Positions 1-8,428 of a stretch of 64,000 nucleotides of DNA are shown one piece after another (within the stretch, counting starts at the first letter, position 1; each line of letters opens with the position of its first letter). A program made the position numbers and the translations under genes. The notes under the pieces are model-generated. The model was not told where the DNA came from. It did no database searches and saw only the letters and a program-made list of their open reading frames with translations. Source of the stretch: Sphingobacteriales bacterium (GTDB lineage: Bacteria > Bacteroidota > Bacteroidia > Chitinophagales > UBA2359); contig CP064999.1 in assembly GCA_016700115.1 (NCBI GenBank), positions 5,902,412 through 5,966,411 of the forward strand, in the 5' to 3' direction.

Positions 1-111
1 CAATGTGTTGTAGCGCTCTATAATGGCCGTTTTAAACCCCAATTGCGCACATCGGATTGCAGCAACATATCCTCCAGGACCCGAACCGATGACTGTTACA
101 TCGTACTTCAT
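1..111 (-). CDS. lpd: dihydrolipoyl dehydrogenase, N-terminal part (runs off the window)
   Basis: Only the first 37 codons are present; the rest lies beyond position 1. The peptide starts MKYDVTVIGSGPGGYVAAIR, a beta strand followed by the GxGxxG FAD-binding loop and the GGYVAAIRxAQLG continuation typical of dihydrolipoyl dehydrogenase. The enzyme is the FAD-disulfide E3 subunit that reoxidises lipoyl groups of the 2-oxoacid dehydrogenase and glycine cleavage complexes in the cytoplasm. The redox CxxxxC pair is outside the window, so another member of the flavin disulfide reductase family is possible but less likely. The ATG is at 109-111, and a TAnnTTTG box lies about 70 nt upstream. Confidence 0.8.
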   Translation of the reverse strand, partial: MKYDVTVIGSGPGGYVAAIRCAQLGFKTAIIERYNTL

Positions 112-503
112 TGATTTGTTTTTTTGTTTTGTAGAAAATTTAGTCTTACGCCATATATAAGTAATCTAAAAAGCGGCGCAAAGATAATAACCTGTTGCAG
201 GTCTTTAAATGTTGAGTCAAATAAATATAGATAACCCCATACATAGATATTCCGGGCAAATAACTTTATCTTGTGTTAATATTACCGACTTTTTTATTGA
301 ATATGACAATAAACTCCTGAATTCTTTTTGCGGCACGACAGTTCTTGATTATTGGTACAGGATAATTTCTTTTTGTTTTTTTTAAAGTGCGGGAATAAAG
401 CAAATTAACCAATTGTCAAACTGCCAACAACACGACAGCTAAGCCGGCATAATTTAAAACGTTTCTATTTTTATTTTTTTAAACATCATCAAACCAAACT
501 ACC
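112..503. other. divergent intergenic region between lpd and a lipoprotein gene
   Basis: This 392-bp AT-rich stretch separates two divergent genes. The lpd side holds a TATCTTTG box on the minus strand at 179-186. On the lipoprotein side I see only T- and A-rich sequence and no clear -7 box. No RNA gene or repeat was recognised. Confidence 0.5.
179..186 (-). promoter_or_regulatory. -7 promoter box for lpd
   Basis: The minus strand reads TATCTTTG, an exact match to the Bacteroidota TAnnTTTG -7 element. Transcription would begin near 172, giving a leader of about 60 nt. I do not see a clear -33 TTG at the usual distance. Confidence 0.5.
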
Positions 504-1343
504 ATGATTACCCGAAAAAAAAACTTTGTTGTTTCATCGTTCCTGTTTGTCCTGACCTTGTTTGCCCTTACTTTTATTGCTTGCGAAAAGGAAGAGGTTA
601 TCAACAACAATAATGAAAATATTACTATTGCTACCGATGAAAGCAATGCCGAAGACTTGTTTGCCGATGTGGTTGACTTGACAGACTTATATGCCGAAAG
701 TTTCGGCGGTAGTGGAAAAACAACAGATGAATGTCCTGTAATTACCTCAACCGCCCCCGAAGGGACTTATCCTAACACCATCACCATTGATTTTGGCACA
801 AGTTGTGAAAGCGATGGCGGACGTATTCGTTCCGGTCAGATTATCATTACCATTTCTGATGCCATGAGCAATCCGGGTGCTACTAAAACCAAAACTTTTC
901 AGGATTATACCGTAAATGGCATTTTAGTACAGGGCACGCATACCACAACGAATAATGGGTTGAATGATGAAGGGCAGCCGTCCCATACACACACGCTTGT
1001 CGGAGGCTCACTGACTTATCCCGATGGTGCGATTGCGACTCGCGAAGCGACTCAAACTGTAACCATGATTGAAGGGTGGGATACTCCAGATACTCGTTGG
1101 GATAATGTTTGGGCAATTACCGGAAACAGCAGTGGCACCAGTAAAACCGGAGTGGCATACAGTACGCTTATCACCGAGCAACTCATAAAAAGACACAATT
1201 GCAGATGGATTGTCAGTGGGGTAAAAGAACTTACCAGAAACGGTGAAACCGCTACTTTAGACTACGGTGACGGCGAATGCAACAGATTTGCAATTCTTAC
1301 CACTGCGGATGGTGAAACGCACGAAATCAGATTGCCCAGATAG
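504..1343 (+). CDS. putative lipoprotein of unknown function
   Basis: A 279-residue exported protein of no family I can name. Residues 1-27 form a lipoprotein-type signal: basic MITRKK, a hydrophobic stretch, then FIAC with Cys27 as the likely lipidated residue. The -3 position is Phe rather than the usual Leu, so the lipobox is imperfect. After an Asn/Glu-rich linker, the mature part (about 75-279) is rich in Thr, Ser and Gly with short beta-type segments, suggesting a beta-sandwich on the periplasmic or outer face. No catalytic motif is visible. The gene stands alone, divergent from lpd, and ends in a strong hairpin terminator. The ATG at 504 is chosen because the signal peptide begins there. 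Confidence 0.75.
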   Translation: MITRKKNFVVSSFLFVLTLFALTFIACEKEEVINNNNENITIATDESNAEDLFADVVDLTDLYAESFGGSGKTTDECPVITSTAPEGTYPNTITIDFGTSCESDGGRIRSGQIIITISDAMSNPGATKTKTFQDYTVNGILVQGTHTTTNNGLNDEGQPSHTHTLVGGSLTYPDGAIATREATQTVTMIEGWDTPDTRWDNVWAITGNSSGTSKTGVAYSTLITEQLIKRHNCRWIVSGVKELTRNGETATLDYGDGECNRFAILTTADGETHEIRLPR

Positions 1344-1370
1344 TCAGATTTAAGAAATAAATCAAAAAAC

Positions 1371-1412
1371 AAAAAACGGCAGTGTAATTCAATATTACAT
1401 TGCCGTTTTTTT
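1371..1412 (+). terminator. rho-independent terminator after the lipoprotein gene
   Basis: An A-run, CGGCAGTGTAAT, a five-base loop and ATTACATTGCCG followed by seven T form a long stem with one G-T pair. The flanking A and T runs make it work on both strands. It starts 28 nt after the stop codon. The remaining bases up to 1670 hold nothing I recognise. Confidence 0.85.
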
Positions 1413-1670
1413 ATTTCGTGTTCAATTTGATACTGCGCTCAAATAAGGTATAAGTCAGCCTTTTGGTTGGGGCAATAAGCAGGCAAAATACCTTTGAATC
1501 AATTATAAAGGATTCTAATCATGAAAAAGTAATCTCTGTTACAATAAGTTACAAACAGAATGTTGATAGATAATAAACTCATTGACATTTTAAAGAGCAA
1601 AAAGTATCGGCATCCTCAGTGGATTTGAGAATCATCAGAGCATTTGCCTGTAACTTTAAGTGGATCCGGG

Positions 1671-3251
1671 CTATTTGTTCTGGATTAATACTTCGCTCAT
1701 AGTCATTCCATTAAGTTTGCTCGACAACCATGTTTGTATCTCGAACCAACCCAAAAGGTGCTTTTGGGGAAATTCTGACAACTGTTCTTTCAACTCTTTA
1801 TCAAAACTTTCAAAATAACTGCGCATAGCTTTCTTGTCGTATTCATTGACGGTAGCTAATTTTTTAAAATTGGACAGCAGCAATCGTTCAAACAACTGAA
1901 GTTCGTCCGCATTTTTCAAATTTCGATAAACTGAACGGTGCAGATTTTCGAGCAAATCAATATTCCCTAACTCATAATGAATGGCCAATTGAAGGATATG
2001 TGCCGTATGATAGACCTCGCGGCGGGTATCGGCTTTGGGATGCGAGAGGATTTCGTTAATCCAGGTCAGGGCATCGCCAAAACGATGAGCAAAAAAATAG
2101 ACCAAAGCAATATTATAATAAATGGTCAGCAGTCGGGAACTGTGAATTTGGTCTTTCCACGCTTCTAATTGAGGCAGGCGTTCAGGAATTTCGGCTACAC
2201 CTTTAGCAATCGAAAAGGTATTGAGATAATACAACAGTTCGTGGTAGAAGGAAATGTGAAATATCTTGACTTCGGTAGGAACATCATTAGCAGCAAGGGC
2301 GCGAATTTTAACCAGTGTGGGCGGGTAATCTTCAAATTTCTGAAAGGCGTGACAACTATTTAGAAAATTACACAAAGCCTTTCGGTATTCGTGCCTGTGT
2401 TCGTTTCGGAACAAGTCGTTGGTTTCCCAGATTTCGATGATTCGTTTGTGGTGGGCATACATTGATGCAAAGTTGCCCATCCGCCAATGGTAAAATCCCC
2501 AAATTTCGTTGTAAAACAGCTTGGCTTGCCGCGTTAAGGCATTGTTTTCTGCCTGCAAAAGGGGGATTTGTATCAGCTCTTCCATTTTTTGGAGTGCCTC
2601 GGCATCTTTAGCGCGAATGCGCACTTTTAAAGAAACCAATAAACGGTCGTGCAGATGTTTGAATTGGGCTTCATTTTGAAGAAGTTGTTGAGCGCGCTGC
2701 TCTTCCTCAATCAGTGCGTCCAAATCCTCAGTAATGTTTCGGTCGGTTCGCTCTAACAACAGCCTGCGTTGCCATTGCAACAACTCGAGTGTATAGATGG
2801 GCATTTCATAATCGGCTGCCATTTTCAGGAGTCGTTTCAGGTCTTTTTCCATCTGCCCGTAAATTCCTTTTCGATACAACGCAAGGAGGTGATTGAGCGC
2901 CTGCCTGAACTCAAACACTATAGTATTGTCTTTTGAGCCTCCGATATAGGCGCAAAGAGCATCCAAGATTTTGTTGCGAAGGGCATTTCGGGTAAAGGTC
3001 AGTTGTGCCACAAACTTTTCTTTACGATACTTTTTCTTGATGGCTTCTTCGTCATATTCGGTTTGCTTATCCATTGCTTCAAAAAGGAGGAGGTAATTGG
3101 TGGCCTCGCCCGAAGCATGGGTTTGGGCAAAGAGTTTAAAATACCGTTTTTCGGCAGGGGTAAGTGATTTAACGAGGGTAAAAAGGTCGTCGGAGGGCAT
3201 GAGTAAACGGGCTTGTTGGCTTAAAAGTAAGTTTTTTCGGGCGGTTTCCAT
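1671..3251 (-). CDS. helical repeat protein of unknown function
   Basis: A 526-residue protein without signal peptide or membrane segment, so probably cytoplasmic. It is almost wholly alpha-helical and rich in Leu, Glu, Lys and Arg. Paired helices from about residue 90 to 480 resemble a TPR-like solenoid, though no single repeat matches the TPR consensus well. I know no characterised homologue; proteins of this look are common in Bacteroidota. Two ATG starts are possible: 3251, or 3200 giving MPSDDLFTLVKSL, where the clearly structured part begins. The longer form is listed, but the shorter may be the real one. The gene converges with the lipoprotein gene and is divergent from the CARDB gene. 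Confidence 0.6.
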   Translation of the reverse strand: METARKNLLLSQQARLLMPSDDLFTLVKSLTPAEKRYFKLFAQTHASGEATNYLLLFEAMDKQTEYDEEAIKKKYRKEKFVAQLTFTRNALRNKILDALCAYIGGSKDNTIVFEFRQALNHLLALYRKGIYGQMEKDLKRLLKMAADYEMPIYTLELLQWQRRLLLERTDRNITEDLDALIEEEQRAQQLLQNEAQFKHLHDRLLVSLKVRIRAKDAEALQKMEELIQIPLLQAENNALTRQAKLFYNEIWGFYHWRMGNFASMYAHHKRIIEIWETNDLFRNEHRHEYRKALCNFLNSCHAFQKFEDYPPTLVKIRALAANDVPTEVKIFHISFYHELLYYLNTFSIAKGVAEIPERLPQLEAWKDQIHSSRLLTIYYNIALVYFFAHRFGDALTWINEILSHPKADTRREVYHTAHILQLAIHYELGNIDLLENLHRSVYRNLKNADELQLFERLLLSNFKKLATVNEYDKKAMRSYFESFDKELKEQLSEFPQKHLLGWFEIQTWLSSKLNGMTMSEVLIQNK

Positions 3252-3326
3252 TTTTTTTACAAAATTTAATTCGTCTGCCCTCCTTTTCTGTAGCCCTTTG
3301 GAATAAAGGATTCAAGAAAGGTAAAG

Positions 3327-3412
3327 GGTATCAGAAACCTATGTTTTGGCAAAATCTGGTGTTCGTGCAGCTTAGGGCTGCGGTAGCTTTGCACTGTGAG
3401 ACGGAAACAACA
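3327..3412 (+). promoter_or_regulatory. promoter and upstream module A, shared with 6592-6676
   Basis: The TAGCTTTG box at 3384-3391 fits TAnnTTTG. Upstream is TATCAGAAACCTATGTTTT and downstream TGTGAGACGGAAACAAC. Both flanks recur almost unchanged around the TATCTTTG box at 6650-6657, ahead of another secreted-protein gene, while the sequence between them has diverged. The conserved upstream block lies about 40-65 bp before the -7 box, where an activator would bind. Transcription from here gives a leader of about 240 nt before the start at 3638. Confidence 0.6.
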
Positions 3413-3449
3413 GCCTTTCACAAACAAACAAAATCATCAACACAAAATT

Positions 3450-3645
3450 TTCAAACACCCCAAAATTCAGAAAACATGAAAACGAAAATCGAAAGCATTA
3501 TTCAACAATTTTTCTCAACAAAATTTTTTAACACCCCAAAAACAGCAGTCATGAAAACAAGAAACATCAACAATCAATTTCAAAACAACAACAAAAAACA
3601 ATTTTCAAATTTCTTAACCCCAAATTCTTTTTCGACCATGAAAAC
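3450..3645 (+). repeat. three degenerate copies of a translation-start segment
   Basis: The stretch contains three copies, spaced 75 and 87 bp, of a segment ending ACCCCAAA, 8-15 variable bases, then ATGAAAAC (ATGs at 3476, 3551 and 3638). All three ATGs are in the same reading frame, but only the third is followed by a signal peptide. The start at 6734 has the same ACCCCAAA to ATGAAAAC context, which argues the pattern is a real initiation context that was triplicated here. Confidence 0.5.
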
Positions 3646-4861
3646 ACAAAGCAATTTTTCAGCCCGCCAATTTTTTGCCATCGCAATCACTGTAATTGGC
3701 CTTTTCGTTTTCCAAGCTGCACAAGCAGTAGAAACCATTTGCAAACGCACGATGTGCGGACATACCTACACAAGCAATAGCGACCGACCTAATTTATTAA
3801 CCGGTGAAACTCAAAAAATCCGTGTATTTGTGAAGTTTGGTGACTTAGTTGGCTCAGCTTCATCTGGAGTTTCTGGAATTAGTGCAACCATTGGAAGCAA
3901 ACACAGTGGTGGTATCGGCGACTTTGACGGATGCAAAACATGGGTAGATGTTAACATCAACGTAGGAACAAATGTTGTTCAGCAGGATGGAGTAACCATA
4001 TCCCTATTCGGTATTGCCAACACGCTAACAGCATCTTTTAAGGTAGATATTCGCAAACGACCGACAATCAGCACTTTGACTATAAAAGAAGGCACAGCAA
4101 CTCCGAGCTTTTTAGTAGCAGGCCGCACGTATCAAATGACAATAACCGGCACTTCGGTTAATAAGCTTGACCTGTCTGATTCAAAAGTTCAAAGTTCAAG
4201 TGTCAACTCTGGAGGAAGTTCTACCAGCCGCACATTCACTGTTGTATTTAAAGCTACCACTCAGGCAAATATCACAAGCATAAAATTTGCAGAAACCCAT
4301 ACTTTCTGCAACCACATAATCAGCAAAACCATTCCTTCTATTACCTTGTATCCCCGACCTGACCTGGTTCCAGGTTCACTTTCCGGAAAATATACCCTGC
4401 AAAGTAACGCTTCATGCGGTGGTTCTTTAGGAAAAGTTGGCAGCGATAACGCCACACTCAACACAGTAAAAAATTCCATTGGTTCGCCCAGCACAAGCCA
4501 AGCCGTAGTTACAAAAGAAATCACTTGGCCAAACATTACCTGGAGCGTAAAGAACAACGGTGGACCGATTGTAGGCAGTTTTAAAGTTCAACTCAAAAGT
4601 GGAAACACGGTTTTACAAGAACAAACCATTACCAATATGAACGCAGGTGAAACCAAATCATTCAGCTATGCACGTCCTAAATCTAAAAAGAAATTGATGC
4701 GCATGTTGTCCTGCAACAACGGAAACGATGTTCACGCTCATCAGGATAATGCCAGCACCGCCATCTATAACTGGGCAGACCCCGCTACCTTCACCATCGT
4801 AGTAGATACTCAAAACACCGTAACGGAAGGCAACGAAAGCAATAACAGCAGTGGATTTTAA
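3638..4861 (+). CDS. secreted protein with C-terminal CARDB-like domain
   Basis: The protein from the ATG at 3638 has 407 residues. It opens with a signal peptide, a hydrophobic core FFAIAITVIGLFVFQAAQA and probable cleavage after AQA. The central part (about 30-235) is Ser/Thr-rich with beta character and several Cys. The last 170 residues resemble CARDB, an Ig-like domain of bacterial surface proteins, ending with its typical acidic VDTQNTVTEGNESNNSS stretch. No T9SS tail is evident. The frame stays open upstream to 3341, but those residues are Asn/Gln/Lys-rich, lack a signal sequence and contain two more ATGAAAAC starts, so I choose 3638. The likely role is at the cell surface; no enzyme motif is seen. 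An IS copy sits 69 bp past the stop. Confidence 0.65.
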   Translation: MKTQSNFSARQFFAIAITVIGLFVFQAAQAVETICKRTMCGHTYTSNSDRPNLLTGETQKIRVFVKFGDLVGSASSGVSGISATIGSKHSGGIGDFDGCKTWVDVNINVGTNVVQQDGVTISLFGIANTLTASFKVDIRKRPTISTLTIKEGTATPSFLVAGRTYQMTITGTSVNKLDLSDSKVQSSSVNSGGSSTSRTFTVVFKATTQANITSIKFAETHTFCNHIISKTIPSITLYPRPDLVPGSLSGKYTLQSNASCGGSLGKVGSDNATLNTVKNSIGSPSTSQAVVTKEITWPNITWSVKNNGGPIVGSFKVQLKSGNTVLQEQTITNMNAGETKSFSYARPKSKKKLMRMLSCNNGNDVHAHQDNASTAIYNWADPATFTIVVDTQNTVTEGNESNNSSGF

Positions 4862-4970
4862 GTGCATAAAATCCTGAAAGCATAATCGAGGCGGGTAGTT
4901 TGCTCATGCAAATTGCCCGCTTCAACTTTTCAACATGGCTGCCACACATTAAAAAAAAGAAGGGAGGCGA

Positions 4971-4978
4971 TATCTTTG
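4971..4978 (+). promoter_or_regulatory. -7 promoter box of IS copy 1
   Basis: TATCTTTG lies 40 bp inside the left end and 36 bp before the transposase ATG. The same box is present in copy 2 (minus strand, 11029-11036), so it belongs to the element. Confidence 0.5.
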
Positions 4979-5013
4979 TAATTTTGCGAATTGCAAACCC
5001 AAAATCAAAGTAT

Positions 5014-6307
5014 ATGCCTCCCAACATTCTGCCTTTAGAGTTATATAAAGACATCCTGTCAGTAGCAAAGATATTACAATTAAGGGATTTTCTGTACTGT
5101 TTTATGTGTATTCGATATGGAGTAAGTGTACGGAGTTTATGCCGCTATAGTAACTACTCTGTTCGCACTTGGTTTCGTTTTATGTCAGAGGACTACCTGT
5201 GGGAGCGCATTCGTATGAAGTTGTTTTTGAAGTGGGTGTATCAACCGGAGGAGAATTATATTATAGCCATAGACGAAGTGGTAGAAGGGAAAAGTCGGGA
5301 CAAGACCTATGGTTTGTCAAGTTTTGGAGCAGCATTCAGAAATGCCCCATATTCGGGATTTGTTTTTTTTGTGCTTCTCTGATAGCTGTGGGGAAACGGA
5401 AATCATATCCGATGGTGGTAGAGCAAGTCGTACAGACAGAGGGGGACAGGAAGCGGATAGCGGAACAGAAAAAGAAGGCATTAGCTGGCAAGCAGCGCAG
5501 TGCCGAAGGCAGATGTTTGGTTCGTGGCAGGAAGCAAGGCAGCAAAAACCGACCTAAGCAGCCCAATCCTACGGCATCCTTTCGGGCATTCACCGCCTTG
5601 TTAAACAAGTTGCTTTCGTGCTTACCGGGCATCAACCTGACCTATATGGTAGCAGACTGTGCTTATGCCTCGGCAGATTATTTCTCTGCGGTAACAAAGA
5701 CCGGACTTCACCTGATTACCCGTTTGCCTGTAAATGCCGCCCTCGTCTATGCCTACTCAGACCCAGTAGCCCCAAAACATCGGGGAAGACCCAAAAATAC
5801 GGAGAAAAAGTAGATTTGAACAACCTTGATAACCAAGAACTGAAAGACACCAAAACCGAAAATGGTCTCCTTACTCAGATATGGCAACTGCCCTGTTACA
5901 ACAAATCCTTAAGCAAAAACCTGTTAAATGTGGGGATAGTAAAAATAACCAATTTGAAAACCCAAAAAGTAGCCTTCTCTAAATTTTGCACCACCGACCC
6001 TAACCTCGACTGGCAAACTATGATAGATTATTATAGTTTGCGTTTTCAGATTGAGTTTGACTTTCAGGATGCCAAACAATTTTTCGGACTATCCGATTTC
6101 AAAAACTACACCTCGAAAAATCTGACCAATTTTGTTAATCTATGCTTTACCGCTACCTTGACGGCTAAAATTTTGCAGGCACAATATCAGGTTAAATACA
6201 ATAACCCTAACTTTAGCATTTTAGACCTCAAAATACTCTGTAATACGCGTTTTACGGTCAAAACAGTTATTAAATTGGTACGAAAATCGCCCGATTCAAT
6301 TTTTTAA
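5014..6307 (+). pseudogene. transposase of IS copy 1, frameshifted
   Basis: Translation begins MPPNILPLELYKDIL and stays in one frame to about 5325, moves to a second frame to about 5800, then to a third up to the stop at 6307. The DDE elements are readable across the frames: a first Asp in YIIAID, a second in YMVADCAYA, and YSLRFQIEFDFQDAK, which fits the Y-x2-R-x3-E-x6-K signature of IS4-type transposases. The first break fits one base missing near TCAAGTTTTGG, the second one A missing in CCCAAAAAT, which would restore RPKKYGEK. The element is therefore defective as read, unless these are homopolymer errors. Confidence 0.8.
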
Positions 6308-6591
6308 TACTCAATTCGCAGACGGGTTTATGCCAACAGATTTGGTCAATGTCGCTTAAATATCTATAATATAGAAGAAAAACACGACCGTCTTATCTTA
6401 TATTTGTGGCAGCCTTGTTGACTTTTAATCTCAATTTAAAAAGGAATTTTAATACTCTAACGGATCAGCTACTATATGTTTAAAGACAATTTTTCCCGTT
6501 TATTCCAAAAAAATAACGAAGTTTACAAGCATTTGTAATAAAGTCCAAACTCTCTCCAACCCTTTATTTAAAAGCATTTCCAACTATAAAG

Positions 6592-6676
6592 GTCTATCAG
6601 AAACCTATGTTTTTGTAAAACTTGGTTGCAGCACCCAAACAGGTTGAGGTATCTTTGTATTGTGAGACGGAAATAA
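6592..6676 (+). promoter_or_regulatory. promoter and upstream module B, shared with 3327-3412
   Basis: The TATCTTTG box at 6650-6657 is flanked by the same upstream block (CTATCAGAAACCTATGTTTT) and downstream block (TGTGAGACGGAAATAAC) as module A. Here the leader is about 70 nt. The rest of the 307-bp gap between the IS end and the gene holds nothing else I recognise. Confidence 0.6.
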
Positions 6677-6733
6677 CTACTCACAAAAATTAACTTCAAA
6701 AACAAAAATTAACTACCCCAAAAAAACAAAACA

Positions 6734-7586
6734 ATGAAAACAGCATCTTTCTTCTTCGCAGTGTTCTTTTTGCTATTATCCGTAGGCAGTGCTTATGCTC
6801 AGGTCAGCAACAGTTTTGAAGGCACCTATTATACCACTGCCAACAATCAAAACATTTCCATGCAAATTATGCCTTATGAAGATGGCATCGTAGGACAAAT
6901 AGTTATGGGCAATGAAACTGCCGAATTTTTTAGGCACCCTTCAGGGCAACGGATCCTACGGTTTATTACAGGAAACAAGCAGTGGCGATGTCAGCGCTTA
7001 TCATGCAGTCGTTCGTGGAAGCCGTTTGGATTTTACTATTTCCATCGTTGATCCCTCAACGTATCAAACTAGCGATGTTACTCTTAATTTTAACAGAGGA
7101 ACTGCCCCTGTACATACAAACACTGCCACCACTCAACCGGCAATCAAAAACCACACCCAAACCTCTAACAATGGAGGTTCTAACTCGGCAACTGCCAGAC
7201 AATGGCGCGATTTACTGTCAGATACCCGATTGACCTATATGAGTTCATACAGTTCGGGATATGGCGACAGCTATGGCGGATATTCGGTAAAACGCAGCAT
7301 GGATTTATGCAGTCAGGGATACTTTACCTACGCCGGCAGCAGCAATTTCAGTGTCAATGCCCCCGGCGCAAGCGCCTACAACGCCGGCAACAGCGGAAGC
7401 GACGGTACATGGGTGATTAAAGACGACAACGCAGGCGGCGCAATCTTACAACTCAATTATGCCGATGGCGATGTATCTCAGTATAGACTTGGCTATGAAG
7501 ACGGTAAAACCTACCTCAATGGAGAACGTTGGTTCAGAATTACGAAAGCTGAAGGAGGAGAAAATGCCCCTGGCTCCTGTTACTAA
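6734..7586 (+). pseudogene. secreted protein of unknown function, one apparent frameshift
   Basis: A signal peptide (MKTASFFFAVFFLLLSVGSA, cleavage near YAQ) leads into a beta-rich protein of about 283 residues. The frame breaks at the run of six T at 6925-6930. With five T the reading continues TAEFLGTLQGNGSYGLLQ into the downstream frame, which is open to 7586. The first part (residues 25-115) looks like a small beta-barrel, then a Thr/Asn-rich linker, then a Gly/Ser/Tyr-rich C-terminal domain containing LCSQGYFTYAGS. I cannot name a family. The single homopolymer indel could be a sequencing error, slippage-based switching or true decay. It shares its promoter module and start context with the CARDB gene. 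Confidence 0.65.
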
Positions 7587-7592
7587 ATAATA

Positions 7593-7636
7593 AAATACCC
7601 AACTACAAACAAAACCGGGTATCTTACTTTTTTATT
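7593..7636 (+). terminator. possible weak terminator
   Basis: ATACCC and GGGTAT are separated by about 17 nt and followed after a few bases by TTTTTT. The stem is only six pairs with a large loop, so this is tentative. Confidence 0.3.
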
Positions 7637-7852
7637 CGAATATCCGGCTTTGTTTTTTGGGGTTACAATCAGAGGGTAGGTCAAATAACCTATCCTCTAT
7701 TTTAAAACAAAAAAAAACTTCAAATTGATTTAAACTTTCCTGAAGACTATTGTTCTTAACTCCAAAATGTGTAATATTGTAATCAGTTAAAAAATCTTTA
7801 CCTACTTATCCTCTTTAGGTTAAATTTATCACAACAATTCAAATAATCAAAC

Positions 7853-8260
7853 ATGAAAAACTTAATTTTCTTAGCTGCATTTTTCACCTGCTTGTTCTAT
7901 AATACCCAGGAATCAAAAGCACAATTTGCTACTACTGTTAAAGAATTTTCATCAACAGAGAAAATACTTGTAAAAGAATATTGTCCTACCTGTACCAACG
8001 GCATGTTAATCATCAGCTCAGACGGGCGTTGTTGTTGTGTAAAAAGCGATGGCAGTCAAACCTGCGGCAAATCAACTACTCACCTCGATGCGCCTCAAAA
8101 AACATTATTAACCCAACAAATGGGGATTGGTGCCGTGGATCCTTGCGATGATCAAGGAAGTAGTTGCCTGACTTTTAAAAAGGTGAAAGCGATGAATATT
8201 CCCTTTCAAAGGATTATTTTAATCACTCCCTCTATGCAAAAAGCAATTTTGAAAAAATAA
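7853..8260 (+). CDS. small Cys-rich exported protein, unknown function
   Basis: A 135-residue protein with an N-terminal signal (MKNLIFLAAFFTCLFYNTQ, cleavage likely after SKA). The mature part carries eight Cys, among them a CPTC motif, the cluster RCCCVKSDGSQTCGK and two later Cys. This may mean disulfide bonding or metal binding in the periplasm or outside the cell. I do not recognise the family. The gene lies between two damaged secreted-protein genes in the IS-flanked block and is followed by a hairpin. Composition is like its neighbours. Confidence 0.65.
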   Translation: MKNLIFLAAFFTCLFYNTQESKAQFATTVKEFSSTEKILVKEYCPTCTNGMLIISSDGRCCCVKSDGSQTCGKSTTHLDAPQKTLLTQQMGIGAVDPCDDQGSSCLTFKKVKAMNIPFQRIILITPSMQKAILKK

Positions 8261-8282
8261 TCAGATTTTTTTAAATAAACCG

Positions 8283-8320
8283 GACGGGGTAAAGGAATAT
8301 TAATTCTTTATCCCGTCTTT
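8283..8320 (+). terminator. hairpin terminator after the Cys-rich gene
   Basis: GACGGGGTAAAG pairs with CTTTATCCCGTC around an AT loop, with only a short T-run after the stem. It begins about 22 nt past the stop codon. Confidence 0.55.
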
Positions 8321-8370
8321 GATGTTTGTGGAACAAATAAAACTAGAGGAAGAGTTGCCCTTTTTTGATT

Positions 8371-8378
8371 TAACTTTG
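8371..8378 (+). promoter_or_regulatory. possible -7 box for the anchor-V/dockerin-like gene
   Basis: TAACTTTG matches TAnnTTTG and lies 51 bp before the ATG at 8429. The nearest upstream TTG is only 13 bp away, shorter than normal, so support rests on the box alone. Confidence 0.35.
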
Positions 8379-8428
8379 CTACTTTTAAGTTGATTTGAAT
8401 AGGTTTAAAGATAATTCTGATTGCACTC

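Larger units (their letters stand above)
4931..6420 (+). mobile_element. IS4-superfamily insertion sequence, copy 1
   Basis: The 1490-bp element is bounded by imperfect 16-bp inverted repeats, CAACATGGCTGCCACA on the left and the complement of CAACAAGGCTGCCACA on the right. The host sequence ACTTTT is duplicated at 4925-4930 and 6421-6426, a 6-bp target site duplication. The second copy (9583-11076) has the same ends with a different 6-bp duplication, which fixes the boundaries. Six bp is short for classical IS4 members and closer to the 5-6 bp described for IS1634-type relatives. The transposase is frameshifted. Confidence 0.9.

Noticed and set aside
3341..3637. N-terminal extension of the CARDB protein from 3341
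   Set aside because: The extension starts upstream of the predicted promoter box, is low-complexity, and would bury the signal peptide about 100 residues inside.
5790..5815. Programmed -1 frameshift at GAGAAAAAGTAG in the transposase
   Set aside because: The slip would give RPKNTEK, whereas adding one A in CCCAAAAAT restores RPKKYGEK, closer to the family pattern. Other breaks in the same gene also favour decay or sequencing error.
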